The notes under the pieces were generated by a model. The model did not search any database. It worked only from the letters and a program-made list of their open reading frames with translations, and was not told where the DNA came from. From Planctomycetales bacterium (lineage in GTDB: Bacteria; Planctomycetota; Planctomycetia; Isosphaerales; Isosphaeraceae): a stretch of 11,613 nucleotides of DNA. Both the position numbers and the translations under genes were made by a program. This document shows, piece after piece, positions 1-6,335 of the stretch (position 1 is the first letter of the stretch; every line of letters starts with the position of its first letter). Location: positions 1 through 11,613 of the forward strand of contig DAIDJI010000005.1 of assembly GCA_027451455.1 (NCBI GenBank). The letters run 5' to 3'.

Positions 1-60
1 ATATGCATCGCCGTGAACCTCGTCCGGCCCGCCGTCGCCAGCACCCTGGGAGAATCGTGA
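1..60 (+). CDS. 3' end of an unidentified upstream protein (partial)
   Basis: Reading from base 1, the frame is open for 19 codons and stops with TGA at 58-60. Sixteen of the 19 codons end in G or C, like the real genes here. The other two forward frames either stop at once or belong to the 5' extension of pdxH. The visible tail ends in NLVRPAVASTLGES. It is too short to name a family. It is on the same strand as pdxH and 173 bases upstream of its chosen start. Random high-GC sequence could also give such a short open stretch, so this is tentative. Confidence 0.3.
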   Translation: MCIAVNLVRPAVASTLGES

Positions 61-220
61 CTCAACCCCTCCCTGGATACAACATGGTAGCCGCGGTATG
101 TCGTCCCGTCAAAAACTTCATACCGGGGCAAATTCGGTTCGTGAAGCGGCGATCCCGGCCGGCTCATTCGACTACAATGGCGAGGTGGACTACCCGACGT
201 TTGCCCGCGTTTGGCCCGAC

Positions 221-226
221 GGAGGA
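221..226 (+). promoter_or_regulatory. Ribosome binding site that fixes a TTG start for pdxH
   Basis: GGAGGA lies 7 bases before the TTG at 234. It is a near-perfect anti-16S match. The in-frame ATG at 177 has no comparable purine-rich site close upstream. This site is the main reason for choosing TTG over ATG. Confidence 0.6.
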
Positions 227-233
227 CCATCCC

Positions 234-872
234 TTGAAACTCGAATCACTGCGGAAAGAGTACGAGCGATTTCAACTCACCGAGGGAGAGGTCGACGCCG
301 ACCCCATCCGACAGTTTGGCGCCTGGTTTGAGCAGGCGATCCAGAGCGAGATCCCGGAGCCGCACGCGATGACCCTGGCGACGGCGACGCCCGATGGGCG
401 GCCCTCGGCTCGGATCGTCCTGCTCCGGGGCTACGACGATCGAGGCTTCGGCTTCTTCACGAACTACGAGAGCCGCAAGGGGGAGGAGCTGGCCGTCAAT
501 CCCTGGGGGGCGCTTGTGTTCTACTGGCACGACCTGGAGCGTCAGGTCCGGATTGAGGGGCGGGTCGAGAAGGTCGATGCGGAGGAATCTGAGCAATACT
601 TCCACACCCGACCCACAGCCTCCCGGATCGGTGCCCTGGCGTCGCCGCAAAGCCGGGTGATCGCGAGTCGCGATCTGCTGGAGTCGATCTTCCGCGAGTA
701 CGAGCTACGGCACTCCGACGGCGTGGTCCCGCGACCGGCCCACTGGGGCGGTTACCGGGTGATCCCCGACTCGATCGAGTTCTGGCAGGGGCGTCCGAGC
801 CGGCTCCACGACCGGCTCCGATACACCCGGCTTCCCGAGGGCGGCTGGAAGCTGGAGCGCCTCGCCCCGTGA
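234..872 (+). CDS. pdxH: Pyridoxamine 5'-phosphate oxidase (PdxH)
   Basis: This FMN-dependent cytosolic enzyme oxidises pyridoxine or pyridoxamine 5'-phosphate to PLP, the last step of PLP salvage and of the DXP-dependent pathway. From the TTG at 234 the protein is 212 residues, close to the 218 of E. coli PdxH. It opens with the usual MKLESLRKEY helix and an acidic DADPIRQF segment. GRPSARIVLLRG (residues 55-66) and FFTNYESRKG (74-83) form the FMN-binding barrel. The family signature starts at HWGGYRVIPDSIEFW (170-184) and continues to RLHDR, with R190 and H192 corresponding to the E. coli substrate-binding Arg197 and His199. The chain ends in RLAP, as family members do. An in-frame ATG at 177 would add 19 low-complexity residues and has a weaker ribosome binding site. 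The frame stays open further upstream, but that part does not resemble the family. A TACAAT hexamer at 173-178 could be a -10 element, with no good -35. The gene converges on the next one, 21 bases away. Confidence 0.95.
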   Translation: MKLESLRKEYERFQLTEGEVDADPIRQFGAWFEQAIQSEIPEPHAMTLATATPDGRPSARIVLLRGYDDRGFGFFTNYESRKGEELAVNPWGALVFYWHDLERQVRIEGRVEKVDAEESEQYFHTRPTASRIGALASPQSRVIASRDLLESIFREYELRHSDGVVPRPAHWGGYRVIPDSIEFWQGRPSRLHDRLRYTRLPEGGWKLERLAP

Positions 873-893
873 TCGTTCCGGGATCTCAATCCT

Positions 894-1781
894 TCAATCT
901 CTCGACTCCGGAATTTTGAATCTCGAATCCGGAATCGCGTCCCCCAGCGATCCGGACCGTTGTTCCGTTGCGAACATCTGACCGCGTGGCCGGACGGGCA
1001 GGGGGGCGCGCGGCAGGGCCCTCGAACTTTGCGGCCGGTTGAATCGGAGGCACTGGCCGTAAAAGCTATCGATGATGTGGCCTTCCTCGATGCTGTGGAA
1101 GGCGATCACCTCGATAATGTCCTCCCAGCTCAGACAGCGGATCTCGATCCGACGCCAGGTCGGTTCGAACCAGTGTCGAAACCAGTGGTCGCGCTCGCCG
1201 GCGTAGTCCTCGACCCGGCGACGGACTTTCCGGCGGATCGCCTCGGGATCAACGTCCCACTCAAAGATCCCGTCATCGAGCCTCGCCTGCGGGGCCAGAA
1301 CATAGAAGCCCAGCGAATCGAGTTGTTCGGGGTCGAGGTCAGCGCGTCGGATGGCCTCGGCCATGCAGGCGACGCTTCTCGCCGCCTGGTCGTAATACGG
1401 GGCGTTCCGGACCCCGGCCGAGAGCCTCGCGAACAGCTTCGCCTCGATCACCACGAGCTGAAGAGCGCCCGGGGTGAGCGCCATGGCGGCCGTCCCGGGG
1501 TCTCCGATGGTGAAGTGGCCGAGGACGCCATCGGCGTGGGTACGGGCCTCGGCAAGCCGGTCGCCGCGGAACCGAGAGAGGAACGCCGAGGGCATCCAGG
1601 CCTGTGAGAACCAGCGCGCGCCCGGGCTCGGTGAAAGCGGATAGCGGTCGCCGCCGTGCCGGGCAAACCAGTCGAGAACGATCCGCAGAAGCCAGCCCTC
1701 GTTGTAGAGCTCGGCCGGCGGAAAGGCCGCGGTTCCAGCCTCGCACGCCTCCAGCATCGCTCGGATCCGCTCGACAATCAT
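894..1781 (-). CDS. Uncharacterised protein with PD-(D/E)XK nuclease-like motifs
   Basis: The protein has 295 residues, starting at ATG with a GGAGG 12 bases upstream. I do not recognise a named family. What is visible: an N-terminal helix with PPAELYNEGWLLRIVLDWF (22-39), a strand-like THADGVLGHF (81-90), then LVVIEAKL (109-116), then YYDQAARSVACMAEAI (129-144). The order D84 ... E113-x-K115 ... Q132, after a helix with acidic residues E24 and E28, fits the PD-(D/E)XK nuclease core, in which D, E and K hold the metal. The middle and C-terminal half (from about 150) is Trp- and Arg-rich and could bind nucleic acid. There is no signal peptide or membrane helix. The conserved-looking part ends near residue 250. 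The last 15 or so residues are encoded by a repeat-like sequence and are probably not functional. The gene stands alone, convergent to pdxH. The fold assignment is inference from a few motifs. A non-enzymatic domain remains possible. Confidence 0.75.
   Translation of the reverse strand: MIVERIRAMLEACEAGTAAFPPAELYNEGWLLRIVLDWFARHGGDRYPLSPSPGARWFSQAWMPSAFLSRFRGDRLAEARTHADGVLGHFTIGDPGTAAMALTPGALQLVVIEAKLFARLSAGVRNAPYYDQAARSVACMAEAIRRADLDPEQLDSLGFYVLAPQARLDDGIFEWDVDPEAIRRKVRRRVEDYAGERDHWFRHWFEPTWRRIEIRCLSWEDIIEVIAFHSIEEGHIIDSFYGQCLRFNRPQSSRALPRAPLPVRPRGQMFATEQRSGSLGDAIPDSRFKIPESRD
901..935. repeat. Pair of imperfect 14-base direct repeats
   Basis: CTCGACTCCGGAAT (901-914) and CTCGAATCCGGAAT (922-935) differ at one base and have a 21-base period. 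The stretch is locally AT-richer than its surroundings. It lies at the pdxH/minus-gene convergence and encodes the DSRFKIPESRD tail of the minus-strand protein. It could be a single copy of a dispersed intergenic repeat that the reading frame has run into. Confidence 0.55.
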
Positions 1782-2164
1782 TGGCTGTTCCCGCCTCCGT
1801 ACACCCGCTCCAAAAACTTCCCGCCACTTATTCTAACCGGACTCACAACCGTTGAAGAGGTGCACGAATGTGGGGGCCCAGACGAGGCGAGCCTGTCCCG
1901 CGGGGAAATCTCCCTCAGGTCGTCGGAGATGGGCAGACACGGGTGGAATTCGCCAATCACTTGTTGGATCATGAACCCCGGCGAGCCGGTCGCTCGCATA
2001 CGATGGGATTTTGCAGAATCGAGGATAACGGCCGGCAGTTCCGCAAGATCCCGATTTCGATGCACCCCCACCCACAACGAGGTAAGCCACATGTACGAAC
2101 TGGGCAAGCCCCAGTTCCCAGGCAGGACTCTTCCGACCCTCCTGTTCTTAAGGAATCCGAACAC
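1782..2164. other. Intergenic region between divergent genes
   Basis: This stretch of 383 bases separates the minus-strand PD-(D/E)XK-like gene from the plus-strand lipoprotein. The lipoprotein frame is open upstream to about 1868, but third-position G/C there is clearly lower than in the gene and the sequence resembles no protein. On the minus strand, TAGAAT (bases 1835-1830) could be a -10 about 50 bases before the minus gene, without a convincing -35. The 3' part holds a possible leader ORF and a hairpin, listed separately. I see no other gene, tRNA or terminator with a T-run. Confidence 0.5.
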
Positions 2165-2168
2165 ATGA
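2091..2168 (+). CDS. Possible 25-codon leader ORF coupled to the lipoprotein gene
   Basis: An ATG at 2091 is preceded by GAGGT (2079-2083) with a 7-base spacer, a good ribosome binding site. The frame encodes 25 residues beginning MYELGKPQF, and its TGA (2166-2168) overlaps the lipoprotein ATG (2165-2167) as ATGA, the classical geometry for translational coupling. Seventeen of the 24 codons after the start end in G or C. A perfect hairpin (2097-2117) covers codons 3 to 9. The peptide has no recognisable function and may only serve as a coupling or attenuation device. The lipoprotein also has its own AAGGA site, so coupling need not be obligatory. Confidence 0.35.
   Translation: MYELGKPQFPGRTLPTLLFLRNPNT
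2097..2117 (+). promoter_or_regulatory. Perfect 8-bp stem-loop in the lipoprotein leader
   Basis: GAACTGGG (2097-2104) pairs exactly with CCCAGTTC (2110-2117) around a 5-base loop. No T-run follows, so it is not a standard terminator. It lies 47 bases before the lipoprotein start, inside the possible leader ORF, where it could affect translation or mRNA stability. Confidence 0.5.
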
Positions 2169-2608
2169 AAAATTTCGAGGTTGTTTCTCGCCGCGCATCA
2201 CTGGCGGCCCTGCTCTCGCTCGCCATCGCCGGCTGTGGGCCTCAGCAGGAGTCCGACTCCCTCCCACGGGTTTCCGTCTCCGGCAAGGTCACAATCGACG
2301 GCAAGCCGATGCCGGCCGGCAGCATCCAGTTCGATCCGACGTCCTCGACCGCAAGCGTCACCGCGGTCGGGGATGTTGTGGACGGCAAGTACACGATCGA
2401 TCGAACGCAAGGTCCTATCCCGGGCCACTACCGCGTTCAGATCTCGGCGCAGACCCACCTCGAGATCAAACCCACAGAGGAGCCAGGGGGCCCGCCCCGA
2501 CGCGCCAAGGAAACCATCCCCGCTCGCTACAACGTCAAGTCCGAGCTGGAACGCGACGTGAAAGCCGAGGGACCCAATGAGTTCGACTTCGATCTGAAAT
2601 CGAAGTAA
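2165..2608 (+). CDS. Secreted lipoprotein with a carboxypeptidase-regulatory/transthyretin-like domain
   Basis: This is a 147-residue protein. The ATG at 2165 was chosen because TAAGGA precedes it by 10 bases and because it begins a typical lipoprotein signal: basic MKNFEVVSRR, hydrophobic ASLAALLSLA, then lipobox IAGC with Cys24 as the lipidation site. After a short polar linker comes a beta-rich domain, VSVSGKVTIDGKPMPAGSIQF (about 35-55), then a strand pattern ending in YTIDRTQGPIPGHYRVQIS (about 77-95). This GKVTxDGKPxxGxxxxF ... GxYxL pattern is characteristic of the small planctomycete surface lipoproteins often encoded beside DUF1559 pseudopilin-like genes. No DUF1559 gene is visible here. 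The protein is probably anchored in a membrane facing the periplasm; its ligand or partner is unknown. The C-terminal third is charged and proline-rich (KPTEEPGGPPRRAKE). A hairpin 37 bases downstream may end the transcript. Confidence 0.85.
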   Translation: MKNFEVVSRRASLAALLSLAIAGCGPQQESDSLPRVSVSGKVTIDGKPMPAGSIQFDPTSSTASVTAVGDVVDGKYTIDRTQGPIPGHYRVQISAQTHLEIKPTEEPGGPPRRAKETIPARYNVKSELERDVKAEGPNEFDFDLKSK

Positions 2609-2645
2609 GTCCAGAGCCGGTCGGCTGGGATTCTTCGGAGCCGTT

Positions 2646-2673
2646 CTCGCGAGCCGTCGATCGGGCTCGCGAG
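2646..2673 (+). terminator. Strong hairpin after the lipoprotein gene, possible terminator
   Basis: CTCGCGAGCC (2646-2655) and GGCTCGCGAG (2664-2673) form a perfect 10-bp GC-rich stem with an 8-base loop, 37 bases after the lipoprotein stop. No T-run follows, so it would be a non-canonical terminator or an mRNA-end stabiliser. It is symmetric and could act on either strand. Confidence 0.45.
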
Positions 2674-2674
2674 G

Positions 2675-2690
2675 CGGCCAGGCCTGGCCG
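2675..2690. repeat. Perfect 16-base palindrome
   Basis: CGGCCAGGCCTGGCCG is its own reverse complement, one base after the 10-bp hairpin. As DNA it could be a dimer-binding site. As RNA it would form a very short hairpin. No function is assigned. Confidence 0.45.
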
Positions 2691-2974
2691 AATGCGAAAT
2701 CACCCAGTCCGTTCTCCCGCCTTGCCTCGTCCCCGAGGGCTGGCAACGCGGCCGATCCGTGCCCTCGTTCACCAGGCGTTCACGTCTTCTGAAAGGCTTC
2801 CGACGAAGACGCGACGGCCCGGTATCCCTTCGACGATATCCTGAACGATGCAAGGCGGTCCCTGGAAAGCCCGACGGGCTTCCCCTCCGCCTGTTCGCGC
2901 GGACCGATCCCACCAGCGGCCGGTGAAGCGACGCCTGCGCCGCCGGCAATGTGGCCGGTCCCTTTCGGTCGCGG

Positions 2975-2980
2975 TATGAT
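2975..2980 (+). promoter_or_regulatory. Possible -10 element for thrS
   Basis: TATGAT matches the TATAAT consensus at five of six positions in a GC-rich context, about 100 bases before the thrS start. No recognisable TTGACA-like box lies 16-18 bases upstream, so the call is weak. Confidence 0.25.
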
Positions 2981-3014
2981 GGTCGGGTGCGCATCCAGTT
3001 ATCGAGAGGGATGA

Positions 3015-3062
3015 TCCGGCGGCATCGATCGGCATGATCGTCCGGACGTGCGGAATATCCGC
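3015..3062 (+). promoter_or_regulatory. Two stem-loops directly upstream of the thrS ribosome binding site
   Basis: The first has an inner stem CGATC/GATCG (3026-3030 with 3036-3040, loop GGCAT) and an outer stem TCCGG/CCGGA (3015-3019 with 3042-3046), separated by an asymmetric internal loop. The second is GCGGA/TCCGC (3050-3054 with 3058-3062, loop ATA). It abuts the GGGGAG ribosome binding site at 3063-3068. E. coli thrS is controlled by a leader that mimics tRNA-Thr arms. The position here is similar, but neither loop carries a threonine anticodon (NGU), so any analogy is only positional. Confidence 0.35.
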
Positions 3063-3077
3063 GGGGAGACGTGGGCA

Positions 3078-5279
3078 ATGGTTCGGGTGAAGTTGCCGGA
3101 TGGATCGGTCAAGGAATACCACGACGGGGTCACCCCGCGCGAGGTCGCCGAGGGAATCGGCAAACGACTGGCCGACGCCGCCGTCGCCGCCGCCGCCGAG
3201 GGGCGAATCATCGACCTCGACCGCCCGATCGAGGACGGCCACGAAACGCCCGTCGAACTCCGCATTCTGACGTCGAAGGACCGAGAAGCGCTCGACGTCC
3301 TCCGGCACTCGACCGCCCACATCATGGCCCGCGCCATCATGCGCCTGTTCCCGGGCGTCCGGCTCGCCTTCGGCCCGACCACCGCCAACGGCTTCTATTA
3401 CGACGTGGTCGTCCCCGGCCGGAACCTCTCCGAGGACGACTTCCCCGCGATCGAGGCCGAGATGGCCCGGATCACGAAGGACGCCGAGCCCTTCGAACGG
3501 TTCACCATGCCCGCGCCCGAGGCCCGCAAGTTCGTCGAGGACCTCGGCCAGTCGTTCAAGGTCGAGCACATCGACGACGAGCTGCACAAGTACGGCATCC
3601 TCAGCTTCTACCGGCAGGGCGAGTTCGTCGACCTCTGCCGGGGCCCGCACATCCCCAATGCGGGGAAGGTCGGCGCCTTCAAGCTGGTCTCCATCGCCGG
3701 CTCCTACTGGAAGGGCCGGACCGATCGCGATGTCCTCCAGCGCGTCTACGGCACCGCCTTCTTTGATAAGAAGGACCTCGAAGCCTACATCGCGCAGGTC
3801 GAGGAATCAAAGAAGCGCGACCACCGCCGGCTCGGCCGCGAGCTGAACCTCTTCACGATCTCGCAGATGGTCGGACCAGGTCTGATCCTCTGGATGCCGA
3901 AGGGCTCGGTCGTCCGTGGTCTCCTGGAATCGTTCATCAAGGAAGAACTGGTCAAGCGCGGCTATCAGCCGGTCTACACGCCGCACATCGGCAAGATCGA
4001 ACTCTACCAGACGAGCGGTCACTATCCGTATTACAAGGATTCGCAGTTCCCGACACTCAAGATGCCGTCCGACTCGTCAGCCAAGGAGCTTCTCGACGGC
4101 CTGATCTCCGGCCAGATCGACGACGACGCCCAGCGCCTGCTTTTGACCAAGGCCGGCATCCCCGAGCGGCTCCCGCAGAAGGAAGGCGCACCGGCCCGAT
4201 CTTACTTCGAGATGAACAACGCCGAGCGGATCGGATACCTGGAGCAAACCTGCGACTTCGAGGAGTATCTCCTCAAGCCGATGAACTGCCCACACCATAT
4301 CCAGATCTACGCCGCCCAGCCGAGGAGCTATCGCGAGCTTCCCCTCCGCCTCGCTGAGTTCGGCACGGTCTACCGGTACGAACAGTCGGGCGAGCTCTCA
4401 GGTCTGACCCGCGTCCGCGGCTTCACCCAGGACGATGCCCACCTGTTCTGCACCCACGAGCAGGTCCGCGGCGAGTTCCGCTCGACGATGGAAATGACCC
4501 AGTTCTTCCTCGATTCCTGCCTCGGCCTCTCGGATTACCGCGTCCGACTCTCCAAGAGCGATCCCGACGATCCCAAGTACCAGGGCGCAGCCGGTGAGAT
4601 CTGGCGACGCGCTGAGAACGATATCCGTTCGGTCCTCGAAGAAATGGCCCTCCCCTACGATGAGGCTCCCGGCGAGGCCGCCTTCTACGGCCCGAAGGCC
4701 GACTTCATCGTCCGGGATTGCATCGGCCGCCAGTGGCAACTCGGCACCGTGCAGCTCGATTACGTCCTGCCTGAGCGATTCGGGATCACGTATACCGGCC
4801 CCGACAACCAGCAGCACCGGCCGGTGATGATCCACCGGGCTCCGCTGGGAAGCATGGAACGGTTCATGGGCATCCTGATCGAACACTTCGCCGGAGCCTT
4901 CCCCCTCTGGCTGGCACCCGAGCAGGTTCGCGTCCTGCCGATCTCCGACAAGGCCGCCGAATACGCGAACCAGGTCCTCGCCCGGCTCCTCGCCGAGAAC
5001 TTCCGGGCGACACTCGACACCCGCCCCGAGAAGATCGGCGCCAAGATCCGCGATGCCCAGCTCGAAAAGATCCCGGTCATGCTGGTCGTCGGTGCGAAGG
5101 AGGCCGAGACGCAGTCCGTCTCATTCCGAGACCGCCAGGCCGGCGACCTCGGCGCAATGCCCCTCGACCAGGCGATCGCCCGGTTGAAGACCGAGGCCGA
5201 GAGCCGGCGCGCCCCCACCGCCGCACCGCTCCCGGCCGCCGCAACCACCGAGGAGAAGGCCCAGGATCACACGTATTGA
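3078..5279 (+). CDS. thrS: Threonyl-tRNA synthetase (ThrRS)
   Basis: This cytosolic class II synthetase charges tRNA-Thr and edits mischarged Ser-tRNA-Thr. The ATG at 3078 (733 residues) follows GGGGAG by 9 bases and starts the TGS domain (MVRVKLPDGSVKEY, 1-60). Next is the editing domain, with H77/H81 in HSTAH and C187/H191 in DLCRGPH, equal to E. coli H73/H77/C182/H186. The catalytic core follows: H315 in SGH, zinc ligands C404, H455 and H586 (E. coli C334, H385, H511), motif 2 arginine R433, and motif 3 R595 in GSMERF. The HGTP anticodon-binding domain runs from about 610. H315 to C404 spans 89 residues, against 25 in E. coli, so a roughly 64-residue insertion sits at about 327-393. The last 25 or so residues are an Ala/Pro-rich tail with no family counterpart that I know. 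The gene probably leads an operon; the dehydratase gene starts 21 bases later. Confidence 0.97.
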   Translation: MVRVKLPDGSVKEYHDGVTPREVAEGIGKRLADAAVAAAAEGRIIDLDRPIEDGHETPVELRILTSKDREALDVLRHSTAHIMARAIMRLFPGVRLAFGPTTANGFYYDVVVPGRNLSEDDFPAIEAEMARITKDAEPFERFTMPAPEARKFVEDLGQSFKVEHIDDELHKYGILSFYRQGEFVDLCRGPHIPNAGKVGAFKLVSIAGSYWKGRTDRDVLQRVYGTAFFDKKDLEAYIAQVEESKKRDHRRLGRELNLFTISQMVGPGLILWMPKGSVVRGLLESFIKEELVKRGYQPVYTPHIGKIELYQTSGHYPYYKDSQFPTLKMPSDSSAKELLDGLISGQIDDDAQRLLLTKAGIPERLPQKEGAPARSYFEMNNAERIGYLEQTCDFEEYLLKPMNCPHHIQIYAAQPRSYRELPLRLAEFGTVYRYEQSGELSGLTRVRGFTQDDAHLFCTHEQVRGEFRSTMEMTQFFLDSCLGLSDYRVRLSKSDPDDPKYQGAAGEIWRRAENDIRSVLEEMALPYDEAPGEAAFYGPKADFIVRDCIGRQWQLGTVQLDYVLPERFGITYTGPDNQQHRPVMIHRAPLGSMERFMGILIEHFAGAFPLWLAPEQVRVLPISDKAAEYANQVLARLLAENFRATLDTRPEKIGAKIRDAQLEKIPVMLVVGAKEAETQSVSFRDRQAGDLGAMPLDQAIARLKTEAESRRAPTAAPLPAAATTEEKAQDHTY

Positions 5280-5300
5280 ATCGAAAGGCCCATCCGAACC

Positions 5301-6293
5301 ATGAGCCAGGCCGCCATTGATCCCCTGGCGATCCCGATCGGTTACGACGACATCCTCGCCGCCGCCGATCGGATCGCTCCCTGGATCCACCGGACGCCCG
5401 TCCTGACCTCGCGGACAATCGACGACCGCGCGGGGGGCCGCGTCTTCCTCAAGTGCGAGAACTTCCAGCGCGTCGGGGCGTTCAAGTTCCGGGGCGCTGT
5501 CAATGCGCTTTTGCAACTGGATGAGTCCGGACGGCGTACGGGCGTGGTGACCCACTCCTCCGGCAACCACGCCCAGGCCCTCGCCCTGGCGGGGAAGCTC
5601 CTCGGCGTCCCGGTGACCGTCGTGATGCCCCGAACCGCGCCAGCCGTGAAACGCCAGGCAACCGAGGGCTACGGCGCCCGGGTTGTCCCCTGCGAGCCGA
5701 CCCTCGCGGCGCGCGAGGCGGCCGTCGCCGCCGAGATCGACCACCACGGCTTGACGCTCATTCATCCGTTCGACGACTGGAACGTGATCGCCGGCCAGGG
5801 AACGGCGGCCCTCGAACTTCTCGACCAGGCCGGGCCGCTCGACATGATCGTCGCCCCGGTGGGCGGCGGCGGACTGCTCTCTGGGACGGCAATCGCGACC
5901 CGGGGGAAATCGCCGAAATCAGAAATCGTCGGCGCCGAGCCCGAGCGGGCCGACGACGCCCGCCGCTCGCTCGAATCGGGGCGGATCGAGCCGTCGAACG
6001 ACCCGCAGACGATCGCCGACGGCCTGCGAACCTCGCTCGGCCCCCGGCCGTTCGCGGTGATCTCGAAGCAGATCGACCGGATCGTCACCGCGACCGAGGC
6101 CGAGATCATCGACGCCATGCGGATGATCTGGGAGCGGGTCAAGATCGTGATGGAACCCTCGAGCGCTGTGGTCGTCGCACCGCTCTGGAACGGACAACTC
6201 GATGTGAGAGGGCGACGCGTCGGCGTGATTCTCAGCGGGGGGAATGTCGACCTGGAGCCGCTCTTCCGATCGCTGGAGGAGCGGTTTTTGTAA
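5301..6293 (+). CDS. PLP-dependent threonine/serine dehydratase or serine racemase
   Basis: This is a fold-type II PLP enzyme of 330 residues. It would deaminate threonine to 2-oxobutyrate (isoleucine precursor) or serine to pyruvate, or interconvert L- and D-serine. The PLP lysine is K62 in GAFKFRGA. HSSGNHAQAL (85-94) supplies the phosphate-side loop and S87, aligned with catalytic Ser84 of human serine racemase. PVGGGGLLSG (186-195) is the PLP-phosphate Gly loop, and S312 in LSGGN contacts the pyridine nitrogen. E213, A217 and D219 in AEPERADD match the divalent-metal site of serine racemase and metal-activated dehydratases (E210/A214/D216). There is no C-terminal ACT-like regulatory domain, so it is not the classic feedback-inhibited IlvA. 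It resembles the catabolic TdcB/racemase branch, and sequence alone does not settle which reaction dominates. The gene sits 21 bases after thrS, whose product uses the same amino acid, and 42 bases before the RHH gene. Its cofactor is the product of PdxH. Confidence 0.88.
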   Translation: MSQAAIDPLAIPIGYDDILAAADRIAPWIHRTPVLTSRTIDDRAGGRVFLKCENFQRVGAFKFRGAVNALLQLDESGRRTGVVTHSSGNHAQALALAGKLLGVPVTVVMPRTAPAVKRQATEGYGARVVPCEPTLAAREAAVAAEIDHHGLTLIHPFDDWNVIAGQGTAALELLDQAGPLDMIVAPVGGGGLLSGTAIATRGKSPKSEIVGAEPERADDARRSLESGRIEPSNDPQTIADGLRTSLGPRPFAVISKQIDRIVTATEAEIIDAMRMIWERVKIVMEPSSAVVVAPLWNGQLDVRGRRVGVILSGGNVDLEPLFRSLEERFL

Positions 6294-6335
6294 TCGGGAG
6301 ATAATCCGAACTCCTTCTCATCGGGGATAATTCTT

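Larger units (their letters stand above)
2609..3077. other. 469-base non-coding stretch before thrS
   Basis: No convincing gene is present on either strand. The region contains the hairpin and palindrome at 2646-2690, a smaller stem AAGCCC/GGGCTT with a 3-base loop (2867-2881), a possible -10 for thrS (2975-2980) and stem-loops just before the thrS ribosome binding site (3015-3062). A minus-strand frame ending at 2769 was considered and rejected. Confidence 0.5.

Noticed and set aside
3..233. Open frame extending pdxH upstream to base 3
   Set aside because: The added residues are Arg/Pro-rich and unlike any PdxH N-terminus. A perfect ribosome binding site and the family-like start are at 234.
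873..893. Bidirectional terminator between the convergent genes
   Set aside because: The 21-base gap contains no inverted repeat and no T-run.
901..935. CRISPR-like repeat
   Set aside because: Only two short imperfect units with a 21-base period, no spacer structure and no cas genes.
1868..2164. 99-codon upstream extension of the lipoprotein frame
   Set aside because: Third-position G/C is much lower than in the real gene, and the extension would bury the lipoprotein signal peptide internally.
2769..3035. Minus-strand frame of about 88 codons ending in a protein-like stretch (VQDIVEGIPGRRVFVGSL)
   Set aside because: The N-terminal half is Arg-rich filler, no good ribosome binding site is seen, it would cover the thrS leader, and the frame continues open as antisense of thrS. 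I could not recognise a family.
5301..6293. Biosynthetic IlvA (feedback-regulated threonine deaminase)
   Set aside because: The chain ends at 330 residues just after the catalytic core and has no ACT-like regulatory domain. The metal-site pattern favours the catabolic dehydratase/serine racemase branch.
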